Source: Rhodococcus triatomae BKS 15-14 (GTDB lineage: Bacteria; Actinomycetota; Actinomycetes; Mycobacteriales; Mycobacteriaceae). Taken from it: a DNA stretch of 64,000 nucleotides. The notes beneath the pieces are model-generated. The model worked only from the letters and a program-made list of their open reading frames with translations. It searched no databases and had not been told where the DNA came from. This document shows, in pieces, positions 7,032 to 15,231 of this stretch (position 1 is the first letter of the stretch; each line of letters opens with the position of its first letter). The position numbers and the translations under genes were made by a program. The DNA lies in the NCBI GenBank assembly GCA_000341795.1, contig AODO01000020.1, positions 79,222 through 143,221 on the forward strand. The letters run 5' to 3'.

Positions 7032-8137
7032 GACGTCGATCCCGTCGCGACGGCGCGCAACCGGCTGGCGATCGCCTCCGGCGTCGTGTCCGAGATCCAT
7101 GCCCCCATGCCGGATTCCGATGCGGCGAGATACTTCATGCGATGTGGTGACCGCATCAGGGAGAACGCCTGCAGGTACAACCGTCCGAGGTCGCGCTCCG
7201 TCCCCACCGGCGCCTGGTGCCAGCCCGCGATGTACGGCAACCGGTCGACCCCGTCGAAGCAGCGGTCGAACCGGGACAGCAGTTCGGGCCAGAGCACGGC
7301 GATCTCGTCGAGTTCGGCGTCGTCGAGTTCGGTGAGGTCGGCGACGTCGCGATGCGGTGCGACGTGCACCTCCACCGGCCAGCGCGCGGCGACCGGAACG
7401 TACGCGCTCCAGTGCCGTCCCTCGACGACGATGCGGGTGCCCGCGCGACGTTCGCCGTCCAGGACGTCGCGCAGCAGCAGTCCGCCGGTACGTCTGCGGT
7501 GCTCACGTGACTGCCGCAGCAACGCCTCGGTGCGCGGCGTCGGCACGGGGTAGGCGTAGATCTGACCGTGCGGATGCGACAGCGTCACACCGATCTCCGC
7601 GCCCCGGTTCTCGAAGCAGTACACCTGCGCGACGCCGGGCATCGCGGAGAGCTCGCGGGTGCGGTCGACGAGCGCCGCCAGCACCGTCCGCACCCGAGCG
7701 GGTTCGAGGTCGGCGAACGAACGGTCGTGGTCGCTGTCGAAGCACACCACCTCGCAGCGCCCGGTCGCCGGCGCCTGCGGCCACAGCCGCTCACCGTCGA
7801 CGAGGTCGCCGGCGGCGGCGGCCCCGAACGAGAAGGAAGGAAAGCGGTTCTCGAACACCGCGACCTCGTAGTCTCCGGACGGGATCTCGGTCGCGACCCC
7901 GCCGGGTCGGCTCGGGCACAGCGGGCAGTCCGCCGTCGCCGGATGGAACGTGCGGGAATTGCGGTGCGAGGCGTAGGTGACCCACTCGCCGGTCAGCACG
8001 TCGTATCGCATGACCGACGTCGCCGCGACGGGACCGAGGCCACGGGTGTCGACGGCGTCGCGGACGGCGTCACGTCCGTCGTAGTAGATCAGTTCCCGCC
8101 CGTCGGCGAGGCGAGTGGACGTCTTCCGAATCGACAC
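7028..8137 (-). CDS. galT: Galactose-1-phosphate uridylyltransferase
   Basis: A 369-residue HIT-superfamily enzyme that exchanges UMP between UDP-glucose and galactose-1-phosphate. The catalytic HPHGQIYAYP motif carries the nucleophilic His. CPLCPSRPGG near residue 95 provides zinc-binding cysteines, and the C-terminal H-W-H and ME-type elements appear as HVAPHRDVADL and AGWHQAPVG. It is the first gene of a galT-galK pair. No regulator or epimerase gene is adjacent. Confidence 0.93.
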   Translation of the reverse strand: MSIRKTSTRLADGRELIYYDGRDAVRDAVDTRGLGPVAATSVMRYDVLTGEWVTYASHRNSRTFHPATADCPLCPSRPGGVATEIPSGDYEVAVFENRFPSFSFGAAAAGDLVDGERLWPQAPATGRCEVVCFDSDHDRSFADLEPARVRTVLAALVDRTRELSAMPGVAQVYCFENRGAEIGVTLSHPHGQIYAYPVPTPRTEALLRQSREHRRRTGGLLLRDVLDGERRAGTRIVVEGRHWSAYVPVAARWPVEVHVAPHRDVADLTELDDAELDEIAVLWPELLSRFDRCFDGVDRLPYIAGWHQAPVGTERDLGRLYLQAFSLMRSPHRMKYLAASESGMGAWISDTTPEAIASRLRAVATGSTS

Positions 8138-8173
8138 CGGCCCACCATAGGCGGCGGATCCGGACGGGGCTGC

Positions 8174-8704
8174 CTACAGGCCGAGGTCGGCGAGGCCGAG
8201 GAGGGAGCGGTACTCGACGCCCTCGGCGGCGATGACCTCGTCGGCGCCGGTGGCGCGGTCGACGACGGTTGCCACACCGACGACGATCGCGCCCGCGTCA
8301 CGGAGCGCACGCACCGCCGTCAGCGGGGAATTGCCGGTGGTGGTGGTGTCCTCGACGACGAGCACCCGCTTGCCGGTGACGTCCGGGCCCTCGATCTGCC
8401 GCTGCATGCCGTGCGCCTTCGCCGCCTTGCGCACCACGAACGCGTCGATCGGGCGGCCAGGAGCGTGCATGACGGCGAGCGCGACGGGGTCGGCTCCCAT
8501 GGTGAGCCCACCGACGGCGTCGAAGTCCCAGTCGGCGACGAGCTCGCGCAGCAGCGAGCCGATCAGCGGGCCGGCGCGGTGATGCAGGGTCGCGCGGCGC
8601 AGGTCCACGTAGTAGTCGGCTTCCTTGCCCGACGACAGGGTGACCTTGCCGTGGACCACAGCCAGCTCACGCACGAGCCCGGCGAGCTCAGCCTTCTCCG
8701 TCAT
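8174..8704 (-). CDS. pyrE: Orotate phosphoribosyltransferase
   Basis: A 176-residue type I phosphoribosyltransferase of pyrimidine synthesis, converting orotate and PRPP to OMP. The PRPP loop is VLVVEDTTTTGNSPLTAV (two acidic residues then T/G), and the N-terminal KEADYYVDLRRATLH segment is the OPRTase flexible region. The length matches the short actinobacterial form. The neighbourhood (TrmH gene, pyrE, Rv0383c-like gene, clpB, all on one strand) parallels M. tuberculosis as I recall it, with additional genes inserted here. Confidence 0.95.
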   Translation of the reverse strand: MTEKAELAGLVRELAVVHGKVTLSSGKEADYYVDLRRATLHHRAGPLIGSLLRELVADWDFDAVGGLTMGADPVALAVMHAPGRPIDAFVVRKAAKAHGMQRQIEGPDVTGKRVLVVEDTTTTGNSPLTAVRALRDAGAIVVGVATVVDRATGADEVIAAEGVEYRSLLGLADLGL

Positions 8705-8778
8705 CGAACCGCTCCCTCTTCACATCCATGTCGACGTCCGTTTGTCGAAGAAAGAGCCTAGTCGCGGTGGCGCAGTGG

Positions 8779-9390
8779 TCAGAGAGTGGCACCCTCCGCC
8801 GACTTCGCGCCCGCGTCGGCAGGTGCCGGCAGTGCGTCGCCACCGCGCGGCTCCGACTCCGTGGCGACCGCCTCGAACAGGGTCGCCGGGGTCGCACCGA
8901 ACATCCGCGCGAGCGGCCGGGTCGGGAGTCGGTGGAGCAGTCCGTTCATCGTCGCGGCCTGGTCGTTGTAGACGCGCGCCGCGCCGGCGAGCCGTTGCTC
9001 GGTGGTCTGGAGGTCGAGAACGGGACGCTGGATCGTCCAGTCGTTCTTCACGGCCGGGTCGGCGACCGCGACACCGGTCACCCCGTGCAGTGCGACGGAC
9101 AGCGCGTTCTCGGCTCCGGCCCGGTCACGCAGCGTGAGGCCCTGATCGCGCACGCCGATCGCGAAGGATCGGGCGCCGGCGAGCGGGCCGGTCAACGACG
9201 AGTCCAGGCCCGCGGCGCGGGCCGCGACGACCAGGGTCTCGGTCTGTTCGTGACGTCGCTCGATTTCCGTTTCGAGGAGCGCGAGGCTGGCGGTGAGATT
9301 CGTGGTGCATCGCCGCACGCGGCGTGCAACGGCCGCCACCCAACAACACACAACCAGGGCAACAACCACCACAATCGCCACAACAGTCAC
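8779..9390 (-). CDS. LemA-like membrane-anchored helical protein
   Basis: A 203-residue protein with one N-terminal membrane segment (VVAIVVVVALVVCCWVAAVA) followed by long alpha-helices. The C-terminal part has TTEQRLAGAARVYNDQAATMN and HRLPTRPLARMFG, which match the LemA pattern of an Arg-x-x-Tyr-Asn helix and a short Pro-containing turn. The N-in topology would leave the helical bundle outside or in the cytoplasm depending on insertion. The function of LemA proteins in actinobacteria is not settled. It stands between pyrE and the Rv0383c-like gene. Confidence 0.7.
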   Translation of the reverse strand: MTVVAIVVVVALVVCCWVAAVARRVRRCTTNLTASLALLETEIERRHEQTETLVVAARAAGLDSSLTGPLAGARSFAIGVRDQGLTLRDRAGAENALSVALHGVTGVAVADPAVKNDWTIQRPVLDLQTTEQRLAGAARVYNDQAATMNGLLHRLPTRPLARMFGATPATLFEAVATESEPRGGDALPAPADAGAKSAEGATL

Positions 9391-9452
9391 GGGGGTGGAA
9401 TCTACCCACTTCGGGCATCACCCGCCACAACGGTCACGCACGCGACAGGGGA

Positions 9453-10142
9453 TCAGTCGTCGTTGAGATCCAGCGGATGCGGACGGGGCCGGCCCGGATC
9501 GTGCACGCTGCCCGAGCGGCTGCCCGTCGCCTCGGCCACCGGCGGGAGAACGTGGAGGATGCCGGACAGTCGCGAGACGGCCTCGATCGCGGCCTCCCAG
9601 TCCCGGCCACTGCTCGTGATCGGCAGTGAGCCGAGCGTCCAGTCGCCCTCGCTCCACAGCATCTGCACCTGCGGCGGAACCGACTCGGTGAACGTCACCA
9701 TCCGCTGGTCACACACCCGCCGGGCGATCTCGAGATCGGTCGCGAAGACCACCCGCGGGCCGATCGCGCCGAGCAGGTTGAGGTCGGTGTCCTTGGGTGG
9801 CGGCGTCGACTTCAGCCGAAGGTCGATGTCGACGTCCGAGCCGTAGGTCCGCTGAACGGCGACGATCGTCAGCGACTCCGGCAGGTCGAAGAGCACGAAA
9901 CTCTCGCCCCGCCGCGTGCCGTGCACGACGTCGACCGCGCCGAGATACTCCTGCCGGGCCAACGCCGCACGATGCCAGTTGGACGGAAGGTGGTCGTCGG
10001 ACTCGTGGTAGACGTAGCCCTGCGCCTTCGCCCACATCTGCCGGACCCGTCCGAACTGCTCACGACGGCTGCGATCGACATACAACAACACGACCGCACC
10101 TGCGAGCGCGATCGCCGATAGTCCGAACCAGATGAGAGTCAT
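9453..10142 (-). CDS. Rv0383c-like membrane-anchored protein of unknown function
   Basis: A 229-residue protein. It starts with a single hydrophobic segment (IWFGLSAIALAGAVVLLYV), then a basic RSRREQFGR stop-transfer patch and a soluble domain of about 170 residues with a Pro/Arg-rich tail. I recognise no enzyme motif. Its place between pyrE and clpB matches the conserved mycobacterial gene Rv0383c, annotated as a possible secreted protein. The anchor is probably retained because no cleavage site is visible. Confidence 0.65.
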   Translation of the reverse strand: MTLIWFGLSAIALAGAVVLLYVDRSRREQFGRVRQMWAKAQGYVYHESDDHLPSNWHRAALARQEYLGAVDVVHGTRRGESFVLFDLPESLTIVAVQRTYGSDVDIDLRLKSTPPPKDTDLNLLGAIGPRVVFATDLEIARRVCDQRMVTFTESVPPQVQMLWSEGDWTLGSLPITSSGRDWEAAIEAVSRLSGILHVLPPVAEATGSRSGSVHDPGRPRPHPLDLNDD

Positions 10143-10193
10143 TGCACGTCACAATATCCAGCCGGACCGACACGCGCGGCACTCGGCTCGAAC

Positions 10194-11174
10194 TCAGTTG
10201 CCACCGAACTCACCCAGATCCGGAATGTGGGTGCTGATGATGACGCGTGCGACGACCGTGCCGTCCGGACCGGGGTCACCCTGCACGAGCACGGTCTCGC
10301 CCACCGCGAGTTCGTCGACGCTGCTCGCACCGATTGCGATCACCTGGGTCGACGCATCGGTCGTCACCGTCACACTGGACCCGCCGATCCCGTCGAGGAT
10401 CAGAGTGGACCCGTCGTTGGAGCGCACGCTTCCGACCGCGGCGCCCGCCGCGCCGATCGCCTCACCCACGCCACCGGGGATCCGCGAGAAGTCGGGCGGT
10501 TGAATCTCCTCGTCCTCCGACTGCGGTGTACTCGGGGCCGGCGCGGAGGTGGGCGGCAAGGCACGGGCGGACGTGGGCGCGGAGGCCGTCGAGTCGTCGT
10601 CGCCACCCGAGAACAGCATCGCGCCGACGCCGATCACCGCGACGAGCAACAGGCCGGCGACCGTCGCAGCGGCGATCAGAACCCCCTTGCCGGGTCCCTT
10701 CTTTCCGCCGCCCGGCTGCTCCTGCCGGTACGGCTGGTTCGGGTCGCCCGGCGGCGGATATCCGGTCTGCTGCCCGGCGTGGTCCGTCGGATACGCCTGC
10801 GTTGCATTCGGCTGCTGCCCACCCTGGTAGGCCTCGTACGTCGGATACGCCTGCGTCGGGTTCGGCTGCTGGCCACCCTGATACGCCTCGTACGTCGGGT
10901 ACGCCTGCGTCGGGTTCGGCTGCTGGCCACCCTGATACGCGCCGTACGTCGGGTACGCCTGCGTGGGCTGGTCGGGGTGCGCGGGAATCGCCTGCGTGGG
11001 CCCGCCGCCATAGGCTTCCGTCGGGTTCGCGGTGTACCGCGGCGCATCCATCTGCTCGGTCGGCTGATCCGGTGTCTGCGGCGTCGGGCGCGGCGCCCAG
11101 TCCGACGTCGGATCGGGGTCGACGGGCAACGCCTCGGTGCCGTCGGGGGTGCGCCGATCGTCCTGATTGCTCAT
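10194..11174 (-). CDS. Single-pass membrane protein with Tyr/Gln/Pro repeats and an OB-like outer domain
   Basis: A 326-residue protein in three parts. Residues 1-160 are cytoplasmic low complexity, rich in Pro, Gln, Tyr and Thr, including three near-identical 18-residue repeats (core TQAYPTYEAYQGGQQP). A basic GGGKKGPGKG patch precedes a membrane segment (GVLIAAATVAGLLLVAVIGVGAML). The outer part has a Ser/Pro linker and a domain ending in SVDELAVGETVLVQGDPGPDGTV, which resembles small beta-barrel DUF5666-like proteins. Function is unknown. ATG 11174 follows an AAAGAGCAGG ribosome-binding region. Confidence 0.7.
   Translation of the reverse strand: MSNQDDRRTPDGTEALPVDPDPTSDWAPRPTPQTPDQPTEQMDAPRYTANPTEAYGGGPTQAIPAHPDQPTQAYPTYGAYQGGQQPNPTQAYPTYEAYQGGQQPNPTQAYPTYEAYQGGQQPNATQAYPTDHAGQQTGYPPPGDPNQPYRQEQPGGGKKGPGKGVLIAAATVAGLLLVAVIGVGAMLFSGGDDDSTASAPTSARALPPTSAPAPSTPQSEDEEIQPPDFSRIPGGVGEAIGAAGAAVGSVRSNDGSTLILDGIGGSSVTVTTDASTQVIAIGASSVDELAVGETVLVQGDPGPDGTVVARVIISTHIPDLGEFGGN
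10809..10970. repeat. Three tandem 54-bp coding repeats
   Basis: Three copies of a 54-bp unit begin at 10809, 10863 and 10917 and encode the 18-residue Tyr/Gln repeat of the surrounding membrane protein. Copies two and three are almost identical, which makes copy-number change by slippage or recombination plausible. Confidence 0.85.
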
Positions 11175-11281
11175 GGTTCGGTCCTGCTCTTTCCGCCGGG
11201 TCGGGCCGACCATCCAGAGTAGGGCCCGATTCTGAGGCGCGCCTGTGATGCAGTGGCGAGACTACGCCCGAACCGGCTGGA

Positions 11282-12025
11282 TCACTGCAGAGCTTCCCAG
11301 GTGACGGGCTTCGTCATCGCGGCCGGGAACTTCTTGCGGACGTAGCTGGTCAGATCCGCCACGTGGTCGCGCATCGCCTGTTCGGCAGCCGTCGCATCAC
11401 CCGCGTCGATGGCCGCGAGGATCGCGACGTGCGCAGCATGGACCTTCGCACGCCGAGCGGACGGATACTCCACACCGACCGCCACTCCCTCGAAGATCCC
11501 GTCGACGGCGTCGATCAGGTAGCCGAACAGTACGTTGCCCGACGCCATCGCGATGACGTCGTGGAACACCGTGTTCGTTTCCACGAACACATCGAGATCG
11601 CGGAGGTTCTCCCCCATCTTCGCGACCGCATCTGCGAGAACCCGGCGCTGCTCGTCGGTGGCCCGTTCGGCGGCGAGGCGAGCAGCCATCGGCTCGAGCC
11701 CGGCGCGGGCTTCGACGATCGTCGAGAAGGGTGCACCCTCGAACTGCAGGAGCAGTCCGAGACTGTTCATCAAGTGGGTTCCGTCGGGCTTCTCCACCGT
11801 GGGACCGCCACCGGGCCCGGGCTTGAGGGAGATCGCCCCGGACAGTTCGAGATAGCGCAGCGCTTCCCGCAGGGTGCCGCGACCGACCTGGTATTCCTCC
11901 AGCATGATGCGCTCGGAGGGCAGTTTGTCCCCGCGCACGAGCCCCTGTCGGTGTATCTCCCCCACGATGCGACGCGCGATGATCATCGCGGTCTTCTGCG
12001 GACGTCCGGTCTTGTTGACGACCAT
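11282..12025 (-). CDS. FadR-subfamily GntR transcriptional regulator
   Basis: A 247-residue regulator. The N-terminal winged helix contains LVRGDKLPSERIMLEEYQVGRGTLREALRYLE, the typical GntR fold with a recognition helix. The C-terminal FCD domain (all helical, about residues 95-235) carries Asp/His residues likely to bind a metal and an organic acid effector (FHDVIAMASGN, HAAHVAILAAI). ATG 12025 is chosen over a longer frame that reads through repeated GCATCCCC motifs upstream. Those repeats at 12049-12099 may be its own operator. Its target genes are not evident. Confidence 0.85.
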   Translation of the reverse strand: MVVNKTGRPQKTAMIIARRIVGEIHRQGLVRGDKLPSERIMLEEYQVGRGTLREALRYLELSGAISLKPGPGGGPTVEKPDGTHLMNSLGLLLQFEGAPFSTIVEARAGLEPMAARLAAERATDEQRRVLADAVAKMGENLRDLDVFVETNTVFHDVIAMASGNVLFGYLIDAVDGIFEGVAVGVEYPSARRAKVHAAHVAILAAIDAGDATAAEQAMRDHVADLTSYVRKKFPAAMTKPVTWEALQ

Positions 12026-12048
12026 TGCCGTTCCCCCTGTGTCCCCTT

Positions 12049-12099
12049 CGAGCAGTGCATCCCCGATGCGCTGCATCCCCCGACGAGCAGTGCATCCCC
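12049..12099. repeat. Direct repeats upstream of the GntR gene
   Basis: The 16-mer CGAGCAGTGCATCCCC occurs at 12049-12064 and again at 12084-12099, 35 bp apart. A partial copy (GCGCTGCATCCCC) lies between them. Position just upstream of the regulator start suggests an autoregulatory operator array, though it could be a mononucleotide-rich slippage product. Confidence 0.55.
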
Positions 12100-12390
12100 G
12101 TGCACCGCCCCCACCGAACCTTGCCTGCGGAGTTGCTAGCGCACCTTACCGGTGAGCGGAGAAGGTGGAGTGTCATCCGCGGGCAATGTGGCGTCCGCCT
12201 CACCCGGGGGATCACATTCGGGCCCGATTTGTCTTGTGGACAGACGTGACATGTGTCTCAATCGAGCCTTGCCCAATCGGTTGATCCACACGAATGATGC
12301 CGATAGTTTCGATCGAGTGCCCAGTGGGCACCGCCTCGCATTCGGCGCAGCATGTCTCGCCCCTCACGAGACATGGGCCGGATGCGTCAA

Positions 12391-12436
12391 CACAGACGCA
12401 CGGTCCTAATTCCCCCTCCAGGACCGTGCGTCTGTG
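12391..12436 (-). terminator. Terminator hairpin downstream of clpB
   Basis: Arms 12391-12407 and 12420-12436 form a perfect 17-bp stem with a 12-nt pyrimidine-rich loop, 44 bp beyond the clpB stop. On the minus strand no strong T run follows. Confidence 0.75.
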
Positions 12437-12479
12437 CTCGGTGGCCCCCCGATTCGCACGGGGCGCCGGCCCTGTGCGA

Positions 12480-15032
12480 TCAGCCGAGCACGAGGTGATC
12501 CCCGTCCTCGGTGACGCCGACGGGCACCGTGTCGCCGTCGTGCACCTCACCGGCGAGCAGCTTCTTCGCCAGCTGGTCGCCGATCGCCTGCTGGATGAGC
12601 CTGCGCAGCGGACGCGCGCCGTACAGCGGGTCGTATCCCCGAACCGCCAGCCACATCCGGGCCGCGGGCGACACGTCGAGCGTGAGCCTGCGCGCCTGCA
12701 GCCGGGTGGCGAGCTGCGCGAGCTGGATGTCGACGATCGACTCCAACTGCTCCTCCGACAGCGGATCGAAGACGACCACGTCGTCCAGCCGGTTCACGAA
12801 CTCCGGCTTGAACGCGGACCGCACCGCCGCCATCACCTGTTCCTTGTCGCCACCCGCACCGAGGTTCGAGGTGAGGATCAGGATGGTGTTGCGGAAGTCG
12901 ACGGTCCGCCCCTGCCCGTCCGTCAGCCTGCCGTCGTCGAGCACCTGCAGCAGGATGTCGAACACGTCCGGATGCGCCTTCTCGACCTCGTCGAACAGCA
13001 CGACGGAGTACGGGCGCCTGCGGACCGCCTCGGTCAGCTGACCACCCGACTCGTAACCGACGTAGCCGGGGGGCGCACCGACGAGCCGTGCGACCGCGTG
13101 CTTCTCGCTGTACTCCGACATGTCGATCCGCACCATCGCGCGTTCGTCGTCGAACAGGAAGTCCGCGAGGGCCTTCGCGAGCTCCGTCTTGCCGACACCG
13201 GTCGGGCCGAGGAACAGGAACGAGCCGGTCGGCCGGTTCGGGTCGGCCACCCCGGCACGGGCACGGCGCACCGCGTCGGAGACGGCCTGCACGGCATCGG
13301 CCTGGCCGACCACGCGCTTACCGAGCTCGGTCTCCATCCGGAGCAGCTTGGCGGTCTCGCCCTCCATCATCCGGCCGGCCGGGATACCGGTCCACGCCGC
13401 GACGACGTCGGCGACGTCGTCGGGACCGACCTCCTCCTTCAGCATGACGTCACCGTCGGAGGCACCACCGGACGCCTCGACCGCGGCGGCGAGCTTCTTC
13501 TCCAGCTCGGGAATGCGGCCGTAACGCAGTTCGGCAGCCTTGCCGAGGTCGCCGTCGCGTTCGGCCCGCTCGGACTCGCCGCGCAGCTCCTCGAGCTGTT
13601 CCTTGATCCCGCGGACCGAGTCGATCGCCTGCTTCTCGTTCTGCCAGCGTGCATTGAGCTGACTGAGCTTCTCGCGGTCGTCGGCCAGTTCCTCACGGAG
13701 TTTGGCGAGCCGCTCCTGGGAGGCGGCGTCCGTCTCCTTGGTCAGTGCCATCTCCTCGATCTCGAGCTGACGCACCTTCCGTTCGACCTCGTCGATCTCG
13801 ACGGGCCGGGAGTCGATCTCCATCCGCAGCCTGGACGCGGCCTCGTCGACGAGGTCGATCGCCTTGTCCGGCAGGAAGCGCGAGGTGATGTACCGGTCGG
13901 ACAGGGCCGCGGCCGCGACCAGCGCCGAGTCGGTGATGCGCACACCGTGGTGCACCTCGTACCGCTCCTTGAGACCGCGCAGGATGCCGACGGTGTCCTC
14001 GACGGACGGCTCGCCGACGAGCACCTGCTGGAAGCGACGTTCGAGGGCCGCGTCCTTCTCGATGTACTTGCGGTACTCCTCGAGGGTGGTCGCACCGACC
14101 AGCCGCAGCTCGCCGCGCGCGAGCATCGGCTTGATCATGTTGCCGGCATCCATCGCGGACTCGCCGGTCGCGCCGGCACCGACGATGGTGTGCAGCTCGT
14201 CGATGAAGGTGATGACCTGACCTGCGGAGTTCTTGATGTCGTCGAGGACGGCCTTGAGGCGCTCCTCGAACTCGCCGCGGTACTTCGCGCCGGCGACCAT
14301 CGACCCGAGGTCGAGGGAGATGACGGTCTTGCCGCGCAGCGACTCGGGGACGTCGCCCGCGACGATGCGCTGCGCGAGGCCCTCGACGATGGCGGTCTTG
14401 CCGACGCCGGGTTCACCGATGAGCACCGGGTTGTTCTTGGTGCGGCGGCTGAGCACCTGGACGACGCGCCGGATCTCGGTGTCGCGGCCGATGACGGGGT
14501 CGAGCTTGCCCTCACGGGCGCGGGCCGTGAGGTCGGTGGAGTACTTCTCCAGCGCCTGGTAGCTGCCCTCCGGGTCGGGGCTGGTGACGCGGGCGCTGCC
14601 GCGCACGGTCGTGAACGCGTCGCGCAGTGCCTGCGGGGTCGCGCCGTGCCCGTTCAGCAACTTCGCCACGTCACCGTCGCCGGACGCGAGACCGAACAGC
14701 ACGTGCTCGGTCGAGACGTACTCGTCGTCCATCTCGGTCGCGAGGTGCTGGGCGGCGGTGATCGCGGCGATGGCCTCGCGACCGAGCTGCGGCTGGGTGG
14801 TGGCACCGGTCGCGCGGGGCAACCGATCCACGAGCGTCTGCGCCTCGCGGTGCACGACGGCGGGATCGACCCCGACGGCCTTGAGCAGCGGCGACGCGAT
14901 GCCGTCGGTCTGGTCGAGCAGTGCGGCCAGCAGGTGCGCCGGACGGATGTCCGGGTTGCCGGCAGCGGATGCGGACTGCAGGGCGGCCGTCAAGGCTGCC
15001 TGAGTCTTGGTGGTTGGAGAGAACGAGTCCAC
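12480..15032 (-). CDS. clpB: ATP-dependent disaggregase ClpB
   Basis: An 850-residue Hsp100 chaperone that extracts proteins from aggregates together with DnaK. Domains in order: an N-terminal Clp repeat domain (to about 145), NBD1 with Walker A GEPGVGKT near residue 205, the coiled-coil M domain (about 400-520, Glu/Arg/Lys-rich), NBD2 with [14 protein letters not shown] near residue 600, and a C-terminal small domain. The length is typical. GTG 15032 is preceded by AGAGGGG. A HAIR-like element at 15149-15169 indicates HspR repression, in line with dnaK further on. Divergent from the sulfatase gene. Confidence 0.97.
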   Translation of the reverse strand: MDSFSPTTKTQAALTAALQSASAAGNPDIRPAHLLAALLDQTDGIASPLLKAVGVDPAVVHREAQTLVDRLPRATGATTQPQLGREAIAAITAAQHLATEMDDEYVSTEHVLFGLASGDGDVAKLLNGHGATPQALRDAFTTVRGSARVTSPDPEGSYQALEKYSTDLTARAREGKLDPVIGRDTEIRRVVQVLSRRTKNNPVLIGEPGVGKTAIVEGLAQRIVAGDVPESLRGKTVISLDLGSMVAGAKYRGEFEERLKAVLDDIKNSAGQVITFIDELHTIVGAGATGESAMDAGNMIKPMLARGELRLVGATTLEEYRKYIEKDAALERRFQQVLVGEPSVEDTVGILRGLKERYEVHHGVRITDSALVAAAALSDRYITSRFLPDKAIDLVDEAASRLRMEIDSRPVEIDEVERKVRQLEIEEMALTKETDAASQERLAKLREELADDREKLSQLNARWQNEKQAIDSVRGIKEQLEELRGESERAERDGDLGKAAELRYGRIPELEKKLAAAVEASGGASDGDVMLKEEVGPDDVADVVAAWTGIPAGRMMEGETAKLLRMETELGKRVVGQADAVQAVSDAVRRARAGVADPNRPTGSFLFLGPTGVGKTELAKALADFLFDDERAMVRIDMSEYSEKHAVARLVGAPPGYVGYESGGQLTEAVRRRPYSVVLFDEVEKAHPDVFDILLQVLDDGRLTDGQGRTVDFRNTILILTSNLGAGGDKEQVMAAVRSAFKPEFVNRLDDVVVFDPLSEEQLESIVDIQLAQLATRLQARRLTLDVSPAARMWLAVRGYDPLYGARPLRRLIQQAIGDQLAKKLLAGEVHDGDTVPVGVTEDGDHLVLG

Positions 15033-15148
15033 TGGTCACCCCTCTTGGAAGGCTTCGGACGCCGCCGCGTGGGGGACGGCGACGAATCGGTCTCGCCGTC
15101 GAGCCTAGGCTGGCTCGAGGCGCTGTCGCTATCAACAACGTCCAAAAG

Positions 15149-15169
15149 GTTGAGTCTGTTCCGCTCAAC
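15149..15169 (-). promoter_or_regulatory. HAIR-like HspR operator of clpB
   Basis: GTTGAGT-N7-GCTCAAC, two symmetric changes away from the HspR consensus CTTGAGT-N7-ACTCAAG. It lies 117 bp upstream of the clpB start and 63 bp upstream of the sulfatase start on the other strand. Confidence 0.75.
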
Positions 15170-15231
15170 TTTGACTTTCTTGCATCATCACCCCGTCGGC
15201 GGACTCGTGCCTCTGCAAAGCTGGCGCCGTG

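Larger units (their letters stand above)
12026..12479. other. 454-bp non-coding stretch between clpB and the GntR gene
   Basis: No convincing gene is seen on either strand. It holds the direct repeats at 12049-12099, a GACATGTGTC palindrome near 12249 and the clpB terminator hairpin at 12391-12436. The promoter of the GntR gene should lie in the left part. Confidence 0.6.
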
